NCBI GenBank assembly: GCA_051307355.1 | Contig: JBPPLQ010000001.1 | Coordinates: 62,001 to 126,000 of the forward strand | Reading direction: 5' to 3' | DNA: 64,000 nucleotides | DNA from: Makana argininalis_D | Lineage (GTDB): Bacteria; Pseudomonadota; Gammaproteobacteria; Enterobacterales; Enterobacteriaceae | Part shown: piece after piece, positions 58,001-64,000 of the stretch | How the letters are laid out: each line of letters starts with the position of its first letter | Position numbering within the stretch: the first letter of the stretch is position 1 | Made by a program: the position numbers and the translations under genes | The notes under the pieces: generated by a model | The model's input: only the letters and a program-made list of their open reading frames with translations | Databases searched by the model: none | Told to the model about the DNA's origin: nothing

Positions 58001-58423
58001 ATATATTAGATATTGACTAAATATATAAGATAATGTATTAGAAAATTTAAATTTTTTTAAAATATCATTATTATTTAATAAAAATTTTATTTTTAAAAAA
58101 TATTTATTATTTATAATATTAGGTATTAAAGACATAATATTCCATGTCATAATTGAGTTATTATAAACATATTTATATTTAATTTTAGTTAATAAATTTG
58201 AAATCATAGTCCATATAAATTTAGAAATAGTGATAAATTTTATATTTGCATATATACCCAGCTCTTCTGATAATTGTATTTTTATCCATTGAGAAATATT
58301 TTTATTTTCAACTACAATTATTTCTGGTTGTAAAGGGTCAATATTTTTTTTTTTATAAGATATTATTAAAGAAATAATTATTTTAAGCATATCTGTACTA
58401 TTTGAATGATATATTATAAACAT
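55070..58423 (-). CDS. recC: RecBCD subunit RecC (Chi recognition)
   Basis: Scaffold with inactive helicase-like folds that recognises Chi. 1117 residues against 1122. Starts MFIIYHSNSTDMLKIII; QPEIIVVENKNISQWIK, then RAFIFGISAMPPIYIKLLELL and the central QDIIVMAPNINNYLQAI match RecC. It contains a 21-A run on the coding strand (57813-57833) that stays in frame. First gene of recCBD; ptrA, which lies between recC and recB in E. coli, is gone, leaving 43 bp. Confidence 0.93.
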   Translation of the reverse strand: MFIIYHSNSTDMLKIIISLIISYKKKNIDPLQPEIIVVENKNISQWIKIQLSEELGIYANIKFITISKFIWTMISNLLTKIKYKYVYNNSIMTWNIMSLIPNIINNKYFLKIKFLLNNNDILKKFKFSNTLSYIFSQYLIYRPDWLKSWIQGKLVNGLNEAQIWQSLLWRKLIKNKLNFNELILQNYENFDNIKTIIKKKKKKNIKLPHRAFIFGISAMPPIYIKLLELLGNYMDIHNMIINPCKYYWGDIENLNFFEKIINKYIKQNNTIISVNNKKKNKFLKNINKFNLENYFLSSWGKKCKEYIHLISNLNRIIEINAFIKPNKNNILHLIKKDIFFLKHYSYENKKNIFNKTITKRMIKIIDYSISINSCNSYYQEIKILYNKLLFLISKDSTLKPQDIIVMAPNINNYLQAIKSIFGYYKSKNNLPFYVSDIISKKINSISKAFITLLNIPFIKLSITEILKLLEVKSISYKFNIKNKEIDILKKWILESGIKLELDEEKKTNTLVSNSNNLNSWNFGFNRMFLGYAMKSNCGYWNKILPYDKIYGLSSVLLSNFYDFINNIKYFKKKLLKPKKVKSWFSVSNMIISSFFCATSDEEKDVLILIKNKWKKILKNCSKSEFKEKISVKLIKEELFNILNKEKIINNFLFGKINFCNIKSMCSINFRIVCILGINDNIFIKNKYKNIFNLMYNYPRIGDKNILEDYNYIFLESMLSAKDIFYISFIGNDIKNNNINTTSRFVNKLLDYISNNFYIEGDKYLDETKMVNNVIKHIFKFHDKKIFLKHNVFYFKKKNFYFKKNFIKLKNDLSVKSKLLLNFENKILKLEDMLIFYKNPIKTWFINNLEIYFHKSYIEILYQKDYINNIFTTFKVKEKILNLMMKKKNIIKIFNEIKFSGLLPYGIFGEIFFLEQYNKLINLYQNIKIFNIFKKKYLEICLNFKNITIIGWIYYFNNNGIIKWSAKKKTMKDGVLFWIEHLIYCASGGKKNSIMFFINGEWNFDNVKKIKAKKLLMYYILGYFKGILEPLLLFYTASNIWKKYCYNNLTKDLNRNINIKKKVKEKIIKYFYQKKELYSEYNDIYIKKIIKHLNKKNINEMIFLFEKYLLPMLKFNKV

Positions 58424-58553
58424 TTTATTAGAAATTAATTTCTCTTTATTTTAAATTTAAATTAATTATTTAATTTATTAATTACATAATGTTTAATAAA
58501 ATTTAAAAATATAAAAAATTTGTAAAAATAAATTATTAAATAAATGAATTATT

Positions 58554-58627
58554 TAGCTACGACAGGAATTGAACCTGTGACCTCAGCGTTATGAGTGCTG
58601 TGCTCTTACCAACTGAGCTACGTAGCT
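58554..58627 (-). tRNA. metU: tRNA-Met (CAU), elongator type
   Basis: Acceptor arms AGCTACG/CGTAGCT, D-arm GCTCAGTTGGTAAGAGC, anticodon loop CTCATAA, T-arm ACAGG-TTCAATT-CCTGT, discriminator A. It resembles E. coli metT/metU and not initiator or tRNA-Ile2. The first pair is A-T where E. coli has G-C, and the pair closing the anticodon loop reads A-C. CCA is not encoded. Confidence 0.93.
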
Positions 58628-58653
58628 TTAAATATATTTAAAATATAAATATT

Positions 58654-58726
58654 CTGGGGTACCAGGATTCGAACCTGGGAAATGACGGGATCAAAACCCG
58701 CTGCCTTTCCTCTTGGCTATACCCCA
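58654..58726 (-). tRNA. glnU: tRNA-Gln (UUG)
   Basis: Acceptor TGGGGTA/TACCCCA with the weak first pair T-A and discriminator G, both GlnRS identity elements; anticodon TTG; T-arm CCAGG-TTCGAAT-CCTGG. CCA is not encoded. Its synthetase, glnS, is at 60370-62031. Confidence 0.95.
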
Positions 58727-58729
58727 AAT

Positions 58730-58811
58730 TACGGAAGGCGAGATTTGAACTCGCATGCATTTAAGCGTCAGAATCTAAATCTGATGCGTCTTCCATTTTC
58801 GCCACTCCCGT
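58730..58811 (-). tRNA. leuW: tRNA-Leu (UAG)
   Basis: Class II tRNA with acceptor ACGGGAG/CTTCCGT, anticodon TAG, long variable arm, T-arm GCGAG-TTCAAAT-CTCGC and discriminator A. It resembles E. coli leuW and is first of the leuW-glnU-metU run. Only three bases separate it from tRNA-Gln. CCA is not encoded. Confidence 0.94.
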
Positions 58812-58926
58812 TTATAATAATTATTATATATATAATTTTAATATATTAAAAATATAAAAAATATTATTAATATAATTAATACATAATATTTTTATATAAT
58901 CAAGTTTTTTATAAAAATTAAAATAA

Positions 58927-59670
58927 TTAAGCAGGGTTTGGAATATCAATAAAAGATACATCAAAATGATATTTTTTAAATAACCATTCACCTAATGATT
59001 TTATTCCAAATTTTTCTGAAGCATAATGCCCAGTTGAATATAAATGTAATTTATTTTCTTTAGCAAAATTAACACATTGTTCAGATTTATCTCCTGTAAT
59101 AAAAGCATCTATTTTTTTATTTAAAATAATTTCAATAAATTTTTGCCCACTTCCAGAACATAAAGCTACTGTTTTTATTAAATTAGTACCTGTTTTGCCA
59201 TAATGAAAAATATTATTATTTAAATCAATTTCTAATTTGTTTTTTAATTCTTTACCACTAAATGATTTACTAAGTTGTCCTTTTAATACTAAAGGGTTAA
59301 TAAAGTTAATTGTATTTATTTTTAAAATATTTGCCAATTGTACATTATTTCCAAATTTAGTATTATAATCTAAAGGTAAATGCCATGTATATACATTAAT
59401 ATTATTAACTAATATTTTTTTAAAATGATTACGTTTTATTCCTAATATTTTAATATTTTCGTTTTTCCAAAAATAACCATGATGAACTATAATTGCATCA
59501 ACTTTTTTTTCAACAGCTATATCTAATAAAGTTTTACAAGCAGTTACTCCTGTGATTATTTTTTTTACTTCTTTACATCCTTCTATTTGTAATCCATTTG
59601 GACAATAATCTTTTATTGATTTATTAAAAAGTTTTTTATTTACTAAATTTTCTAATTCAATATTTAACAT
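58927..59670 (-). CDS. ybgI: Nif3-like dinuclear metal-centre protein YbgI
   Basis: Nif3 family member, annotated as a GTP cyclohydrolase I type 2 homologue; the reaction is uncertain. 247 residues, the E. coli length. Metal-site motifs IVHHGYFWKNE, TWHLPLD and the C-terminal STGHYASEKFG are present; ends VSFIDIPNPA. Upstream of the tRNA cluster on the same strand. Confidence 0.94.
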   Translation of the reverse strand: MLNIELENLVNKKLFNKSIKDYCPNGLQIEGCKEVKKIITGVTACKTLLDIAVEKKVDAIIVHHGYFWKNENIKILGIKRNHFKKILVNNINVYTWHLPLDYNTKFGNNVQLANILKINTINFINPLVLKGQLSKSFSGKELKNKLEIDLNNNIFHYGKTGTNLIKTVALCSGSGQKFIEIILNKKIDAFITGDKSEQCVNFAKENKLHLYSTGHYASEKFGIKSLGEWLFKKYHFDVSFIDIPNPA

Positions 59671-59836
59671 ATAAAATTTATCAAATAAACAAATTTAATT
59701 AAAAACTTTAATAAATTTTTTAATATTTAAATTTATTAAAATAATGAAATATTATATACTATTTATTAAAACTAAAAAATATTTTTTAAAAAATATTACA
59801 AAATAAATATTAATATTAATAAATGGATTAAATTTT

Positions 59837-60352
59837 ATGTCTAAAATAGGTATTTTTTATGGCAGTGATACTGGAAATACTGAAAAAATAGCTCATATGA
59901 TTAGTAATATTTTAGGAAAAAAAAGATCTGATATATATAATATATCTGAAAGTTATAAAAAAGATATAGAAAAATATGATAAAATATTATTAGGAATTTC
60001 TACATGGTATTATGGTGAAGCGCAATGTGATTGGGATGATTTTTTTCCAATTATTAAAAAAATTAATTTTAAAAATAAAATTTGTTCTATATTTGGATGT
60101 GGTGATCAAAAAAATTATCCAGAATATTTTTGTGACGCAATGGGAATATTAGGAAATATTATTAAATTAAGAGGAGCTAATATTGTTGGTAATTGGTCAA
60201 CTAAAGGATATAGTTTTACACATTCTAAATGTTTAGTTAAAAATAAATATTTTATCGGTTTAGCTATTGATGAAGATACACAACCTGAGCTTACATATTC
60301 AAGAATAAAAATTTGGATTAATCAAATTAATAAAGAGATGAATATATATTAA
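59837..60352 (+). CDS. fldA: Flavodoxin I
   Basis: FMN electron carrier for radical SAM and isoprenoid enzymes. FMN phosphate loop GSDTGNTEKIA is at residues 9-19; STWYYGEAQCDWDDFF and FGCGDQKNYPEYFCDAMG hold the flavin. 171 residues against 176. Essential partner of enzymes such as IspG/IspH; ends 17 bp from the convergent glnS stop, and a 16-nt palindrome (60349-60364) overlaps its stop. Confidence 0.95.
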   Translation: MSKIGIFYGSDTGNTEKIAHMISNILGKKRSDIYNISESYKKDIEKYDKILLGISTWYYGEAQCDWDDFFPIIKKINFKNKICSIFGCGDQKNYPEYFCDAMGILGNIIKLRGANIVGNWSTKGYSFTHSKCLVKNKYFIGLAIDEDTQPELTYSRIKIWINQINKEMNIY

Positions 60353-60369
60353 TTTTAAAATTAAATTAA

Positions 60370-62031
60370 TTATAATTTTTTAATTCTTGATTTAATTTTT
60401 GTTGTTAAATTAAACACAGGATTTTTGAGTGAAAATTTTTTAATATCAGCATAAAAATAACCTTCTCTTTCAAATTGAATATTTTTATTTATATTAATAT
60501 TTGATATGCTGTATTCAGCAAAACCATTAAATATTTTAATAGATTTTGTATTAAAATAATTTATACAATCCTTATAACAATTTGGGTTTTTTTTAATAAA
60601 TAATTTATCATAAATTCTAAATTCTATTGGTAAATTTTTTTTAACAGAAACCCAATGAATTATACCTTTAATTCTTCTTGTTTTATTATATTTTTTATTA
60701 AAAGAATTAGGATCATGACAACAAAATATAGTAGAAATATTACCATATTTATCTTTAATAAAAGATTTAGCTCTTATTATATAAGAATACCTTAAACGAA
60801 CTTCTTTACCTATAGATAATCTATAATACCCAATATTTGGTTTTTCTTTAAAATCATTTTTATTTATAAAAATTTCTCTACTAAATAAAACTTTTCTTAT
60901 TCCCATTTCTGGTTTGTTAGGATGATTTTTCATATAAATAATTTTTTCATAACCAAATTTTAAACTTTCAATAATTAACTTAACTGGATTTACAACAGCC
61001 ATTGCACGTATTGCGTTTACATTTAAATCTTTTCTTACACAATTTTCTAAAACAGATAGACTTATATAACTTTCTTGTTTTGAAATTCCAACTATTTTAC
61101 AAAAATTACGTATTGATTTTGATGTATAACCACGACGCCTAAGTCCAGAAATTGTAGGTAATCTAGGATCATCCCAACTTTTAACAAGTTTTTTTTTAAT
61201 AATATAATTTAAATAACGTTTAGATGTTATTGTATTATTTATTTTTAATTTAGAAAATTCATACTGTTTTGGAATAATTTTATTTGTAGATATATTTTTT
61301 AAAATCCAATTATATAAAACTCTATTATTTTGAAATTCTAAAGTACATAAAGAATGAGTTATTCCTTCTAATAAATCCGAAATACAATGAGCAAAATCAT
61401 ACATTGGGTAAATACACCAATTATTTCCAGTTTGATGATGACTATTAAATTTTATTCTATATAAAACAGGATCTCTCATTATAATAAAAGGTGAAGACAT
61501 ATCAATTTTTGCTCTTAAACACATACTATTTTCTTTAAATTCACCATTTTTCATTTTTATAAAAAGATCTAAATTATCTTTAATACTTCTATTTCTATAG
61601 GGACTATTTTTTCCATGTTTTGTTAATGTTCCACGATATCTTTTTATTTCTATAATAGATAATTGATCTATATAAGCTAAGCCTTTTTGAATTAGATTTA
61701 TGGCAAATTCTTTCATTTCATAAAAATAATCAGATGAATATTTAATATTTCCATTCCATTTAAATCCTAACCAATTAATATCTTTTTTAATATAATTAAT
61801 ATATTTGATATTTTCTTTAGATGGATTTGTATCATCAAAACGAAGATGACATTTTCCATTATAATATTTTGCAATACCAAAATTTAAACATATAGATTTA
61901 GCATGACCTATATGCAAATAACCATTCGGCTCAGGAGGAAATCTAGTTTTTATATATTTATTCCCTAATAAAATTTCTTTATCAATAATTTTATAAATAA
62001 AATTATTAATTTTAATTTTAGTTTTATTCAA
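60370..62031 (-). CDS. glnS: Glutaminyl-tRNA synthetase
   Basis: Class I synthetase charging tRNA-Gln. 553 residues against 554. FPPEPNGYLHIGHAKSICLNF (near residue 33) holds the HIGH motif; the KMSKS-equivalent, MSKR in E. coli, reads TSKR here; the C-terminal anticodon-binding barrels are present (PVFNLTTKIKSRIKKL at the end). Otherwise the active site looks normal. Confidence 0.96.
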   Translation of the reverse strand: MNKTKIKINNFIYKIIDKEILLGNKYIKTRFPPEPNGYLHIGHAKSICLNFGIAKYYNGKCHLRFDDTNPSKENIKYINYIKKDINWLGFKWNGNIKYSSDYFYEMKEFAINLIQKGLAYIDQLSIIEIKRYRGTLTKHGKNSPYRNRSIKDNLDLFIKMKNGEFKENSMCLRAKIDMSSPFIIMRDPVLYRIKFNSHHQTGNNWCIYPMYDFAHCISDLLEGITHSLCTLEFQNNRVLYNWILKNISTNKIIPKQYEFSKLKINNTITSKRYLNYIIKKKLVKSWDDPRLPTISGLRRRGYTSKSIRNFCKIVGISKQESYISLSVLENCVRKDLNVNAIRAMAVVNPVKLIIESLKFGYEKIIYMKNHPNKPEMGIRKVLFSREIFINKNDFKEKPNIGYYRLSIGKEVRLRYSYIIRAKSFIKDKYGNISTIFCCHDPNSFNKKYNKTRRIKGIIHWVSVKKNLPIEFRIYDKLFIKKNPNCYKDCINYFNTKSIKIFNGFAEYSISNININKNIQFEREGYFYADIKKFSLKNPVFNLTTKIKSRIKKL

Positions 62032-62104
62032 AATTCATACCTTTTAAAAAAATTTAAATAGTTACTTTAATAATAATTTTTTAATTTATTTAAATTATTA
62101 ATTT

Positions 62105-63946
62105 TTAATCATCTAAAAAACTTCTCAATATTTCTGATCTACTAGGGTGGCGTAATTTACGTAAAGCTTTTGCTTCTATTTGACGAATTCTTTCTCTTGT
62201 AACTTCAAATTTTTTACCAACTTCTTCTAAAGTATGATCTGTATTCATATCTATTCCAAATCTCATACGTAAAACTTTAGCTTCCCTAACAGTAAGACCT
62301 GACAAAATGTTATTTGTAGCATACTTTAAACTATCTGATGTAGCAGAATCTAATGGTAATTCAATATTATTGTCTTCAATAAAATCACCTAAATGTGAAT
62401 CTTCATCATTTCCCATTTGTGTTTCCATAGAAATAGGTTCTTTAGCAATTTTTAAAACTTTTCTTATTTTATCTTCTGAAATCATCATTCTTTCAGATAA
62501 TTCCTCAGGTGTTGGTTCTCTACCTAATTCTTGAATAATTTGTCTTGACGTTCTATTTAATTTATTTATAGTTTCAATCATATGAACTGGTATTCGTATT
62601 GTACGCGCTTGATCAGCAATTGATCTTGTAATTGCTTGTCGTATCCACCATGTTGCATAAGTAGAAAATTTATAACCACGCTTATATTCAAATTTATCTA
62701 CAGCTTTCATTAATCCTATATTACCTTCTTGAATCAGATCTAAAAATTGTAATCCTCTATTTATATATTTTTTAGCTATAGAAATAACAAGACGAAGATT
62801 TGATTCAACCATTTCTCTTTTTGCTGTTATAATCTTTGTTTTACCTATAAAAATACGTCTATTTATATCTTTTAATTGTTTTATTGTTAGTTTTGTTTTT
62901 TTTTCAATTTTTTTTAATTCAAATATATTAATATTTATATTTTTATGTATTTTTTTTAAATTAATTGACCAAGATTTATTAAAAGAAAGAGCATATTTAA
63001 ACCAATCTAAATGTTTATTATTATAATTATATATTTTAATAAAAAGTTTTTTTGGCATTTTACACTTATAAATACATAAATTCATTATTATACTTTCTTG
63101 TATTTTTATTTTATTCATAATCATACTAATATTATTTACAATAAAATCAAATTGTTTAGGCACTAATTTAAATTGTTTAAATATATTAGATAAATTTTTA
63201 ATCTCTATTGAAGATTTATAATGATCTCTTCCATATTTTTTTATTATACTTTTTGTTATTTTATTTTGTATACTTAATTCTATAAATTTTTTATTTGTTA
63301 TTTCAAAATTAATTTTATTAAAATGATTTATTTTTTCTTTGTTTTTATTATTATTTTCTTCTGTATCATTTAATAAATATTTTTCTGTTTTTGATAATTC
63401 ATTTTTAATATTATTAATACAAAATAATTCTTTAAAATTTTTATCAATTATATTTGATACAATATCAGTAAATTTTATTTTACCAGATTTAATTTGTTTA
63501 TATTTTTTTAATATATAAATTATAGTATTTGGATATTCAGATATAGATATTTTAACTTGATTGATTCCATCTTCTATTCTTTTAGCAATATTAATTTCTT
63601 GTTCACGATTTAATAAATCAACCGTTCCCATTTCTTTCATATACATTCTTATTGCATCATTAGTTTTATATATATCATAATCTGAATTTGAAATATATTT
63701 ATATGATTCTTTTAATATACTTTTATTATAATGATTTTTTTTATTTAAAATTATTTTATTTGAATGAATATCTTTTTCTATAATTTTTATTCCAATTTTA
63801 TTAATAATATTAATTATATTTTTTATATTATTATTTTTTTTAAAATAATCTTTAATATTGTGATTTATATGTGAAAAAGTTAAATAACCTTGTTGTTTAC
63901 CATGTTTAATAAGTAAATTGATTTTAAATTTTATTTTTTTATTCAT
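62105..63946 (-). CDS. rpoD: Primary sigma factor sigma-70
   Basis: Housekeeping sigma factor. 613 residues, the E. coli length. A diverged region 1.1 is followed by region 1.2 (DAIRMYMKEMGTVDLLNRE), a Lys/Asn-rich non-conserved region, region 2 (QFLDLIQEGNIGLMKAVDKF, YATWWIRQAITRSIADQA), region 3 and region 4.2 (VTRERIRQIEAKALRKLR). Regions 2-4 are close to E. coli, so it should still read TTGACA/TATAAT promoters. The start lies 54 bp from the window end. Confidence 0.97.
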   Translation of the reverse strand: MNKKIKFKINLLIKHGKQQGYLTFSHINHNIKDYFKKNNNIKNIINIINKIGIKIIEKDIHSNKIILNKKNHYNKSILKESYKYISNSDYDIYKTNDAIRMYMKEMGTVDLLNREQEINIAKRIEDGINQVKISISEYPNTIIYILKKYKQIKSGKIKFTDIVSNIIDKNFKELFCINNIKNELSKTEKYLLNDTEENNNKNKEKINHFNKINFEITNKKFIELSIQNKITKSIIKKYGRDHYKSSIEIKNLSNIFKQFKLVPKQFDFIVNNISMIMNKIKIQESIIMNLCIYKCKMPKKLFIKIYNYNNKHLDWFKYALSFNKSWSINLKKIHKNININIFELKKIEKKTKLTIKQLKDINRRIFIGKTKIITAKREMVESNLRLVISIAKKYINRGLQFLDLIQEGNIGLMKAVDKFEYKRGYKFSTYATWWIRQAITRSIADQARTIRIPVHMIETINKLNRTSRQIIQELGREPTPEELSERMMISEDKIRKVLKIAKEPISMETQMGNDEDSHLGDFIEDNNIELPLDSATSDSLKYATNNILSGLTVREAKVLRMRFGIDMNTDHTLEEVGKKFEVTRERIRQIEAKALRKLRHPSRSEILRSFLDD

Positions 63947-64000
63947 AATATCATATCCAATTTATTTAAATAAATTTTATTAATTACAAATTATATTTTT

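Noticed and set aside
1..64000. CRISPR arrays, insertion sequences, prophage or toxin-antitoxin genes
   Set aside because: No spaced direct repeats, transposase-like ORFs or foreign-looking blocks were seen; base composition is uniform.

Overview
The window is chromosomal DNA from a strongly reduced, extremely A+T-rich gammaproteobacterium (Enterobacterales relative), almost certainly an obligate insect endosymbiont of the Buchnera/Annandia type. The grounds are: nearly every protein aligns collinearly with its Escherichia coli counterpart at about the same length; ancestral E. coli gene blocks survive with genes cleanly removed from between them; third positions and spacers are almost pure A/T; coding regions carry long poly(A) tracts; tRNAs lack encoded CCA; and there are no phages, insertion sequences, CRISPR arrays or transfer islands. 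TGA is a stop codon (rpsJ and rplD end on it) and Trp is TGG, so the code is table 11. I cannot name the species from the sequence.

Layout. 1-7.5 kb: 3' part of infB, then rbfA-truB-rpsO-pnp-deaD (E. coli order without nlpI). 7.5-9.2 kb, minus: rplU-rpmA-obgE. 9.4-12.9 kb: dnaK-dnaJ behind a recognisable sigma-32 promoter, with convergent rpsT. 13.1-16.8 kb: ileS-lspA and convergent erpA. 17.2-35.3 kb: str (rpsL-rpsG-fusA-tuf), S10, spc and alpha operons in unbroken ancestral order, including the 38-codon rpmJ. 35.3-41 kb: rpoH (minus), rsmD, rsmH, a small DUF721/DciA-like gene (minus) and secA; ftsYEX and the whole mur/fts cluster are missing from between these genes. 41.5-43.7 kb: argB and argH. 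43.9-47.2 kb, minus: gnd, trxA and rho. 47.3-49.6 kb: yggT, hemW, yggX. 49.7-58.4 kb, minus: recC-recB-recD, with recB split by a frameshift in a 17-nt poly(A) tract. 58.5-58.8 kb, minus: tRNA-Leu(UAG), tRNA-Gln(UUG), elongator tRNA-Met(CAU). 58.9-64 kb: nif3/ybgI (minus), fldA, glnS (minus), rpoD (minus).

Function. Most of the window is translation (ribosomal proteins, initiation and elongation factors, rRNA and tRNA modification, two aminoacyl-tRNA synthetases, three tRNAs) and transcription (rpoA, rpoD, rpoH, rho). The rest covers protein folding and export (dnaK, dnaJ, secA, secY, lspA), RNA decay (pnp, deaD), Fe-S/flavin/redox and iron functions (erpA, fldA, trxA, yggX, hemW), one oxidative pentose phosphate enzyme (gnd), RecBCD, and two arginine-biosynthesis steps that suggest amino-acid provisioning of a host. 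Both a sigma-32 gene and a good sigma-32 promoter remain, so a minimal heat-shock circuit is plausible.

I found no new multi-gene defence, mobile or biosynthetic system. The observations most worth checking are the recB poly(A) frameshift that transcriptional slippage could repair, the long perfect hairpins whose stems contain stop codons, the retained heat-shock promoter, the candidate DciA helicase loader at the deletion scar of the division/cell-wall cluster, and an orphan 20-bp palindrome where ribF is expected.
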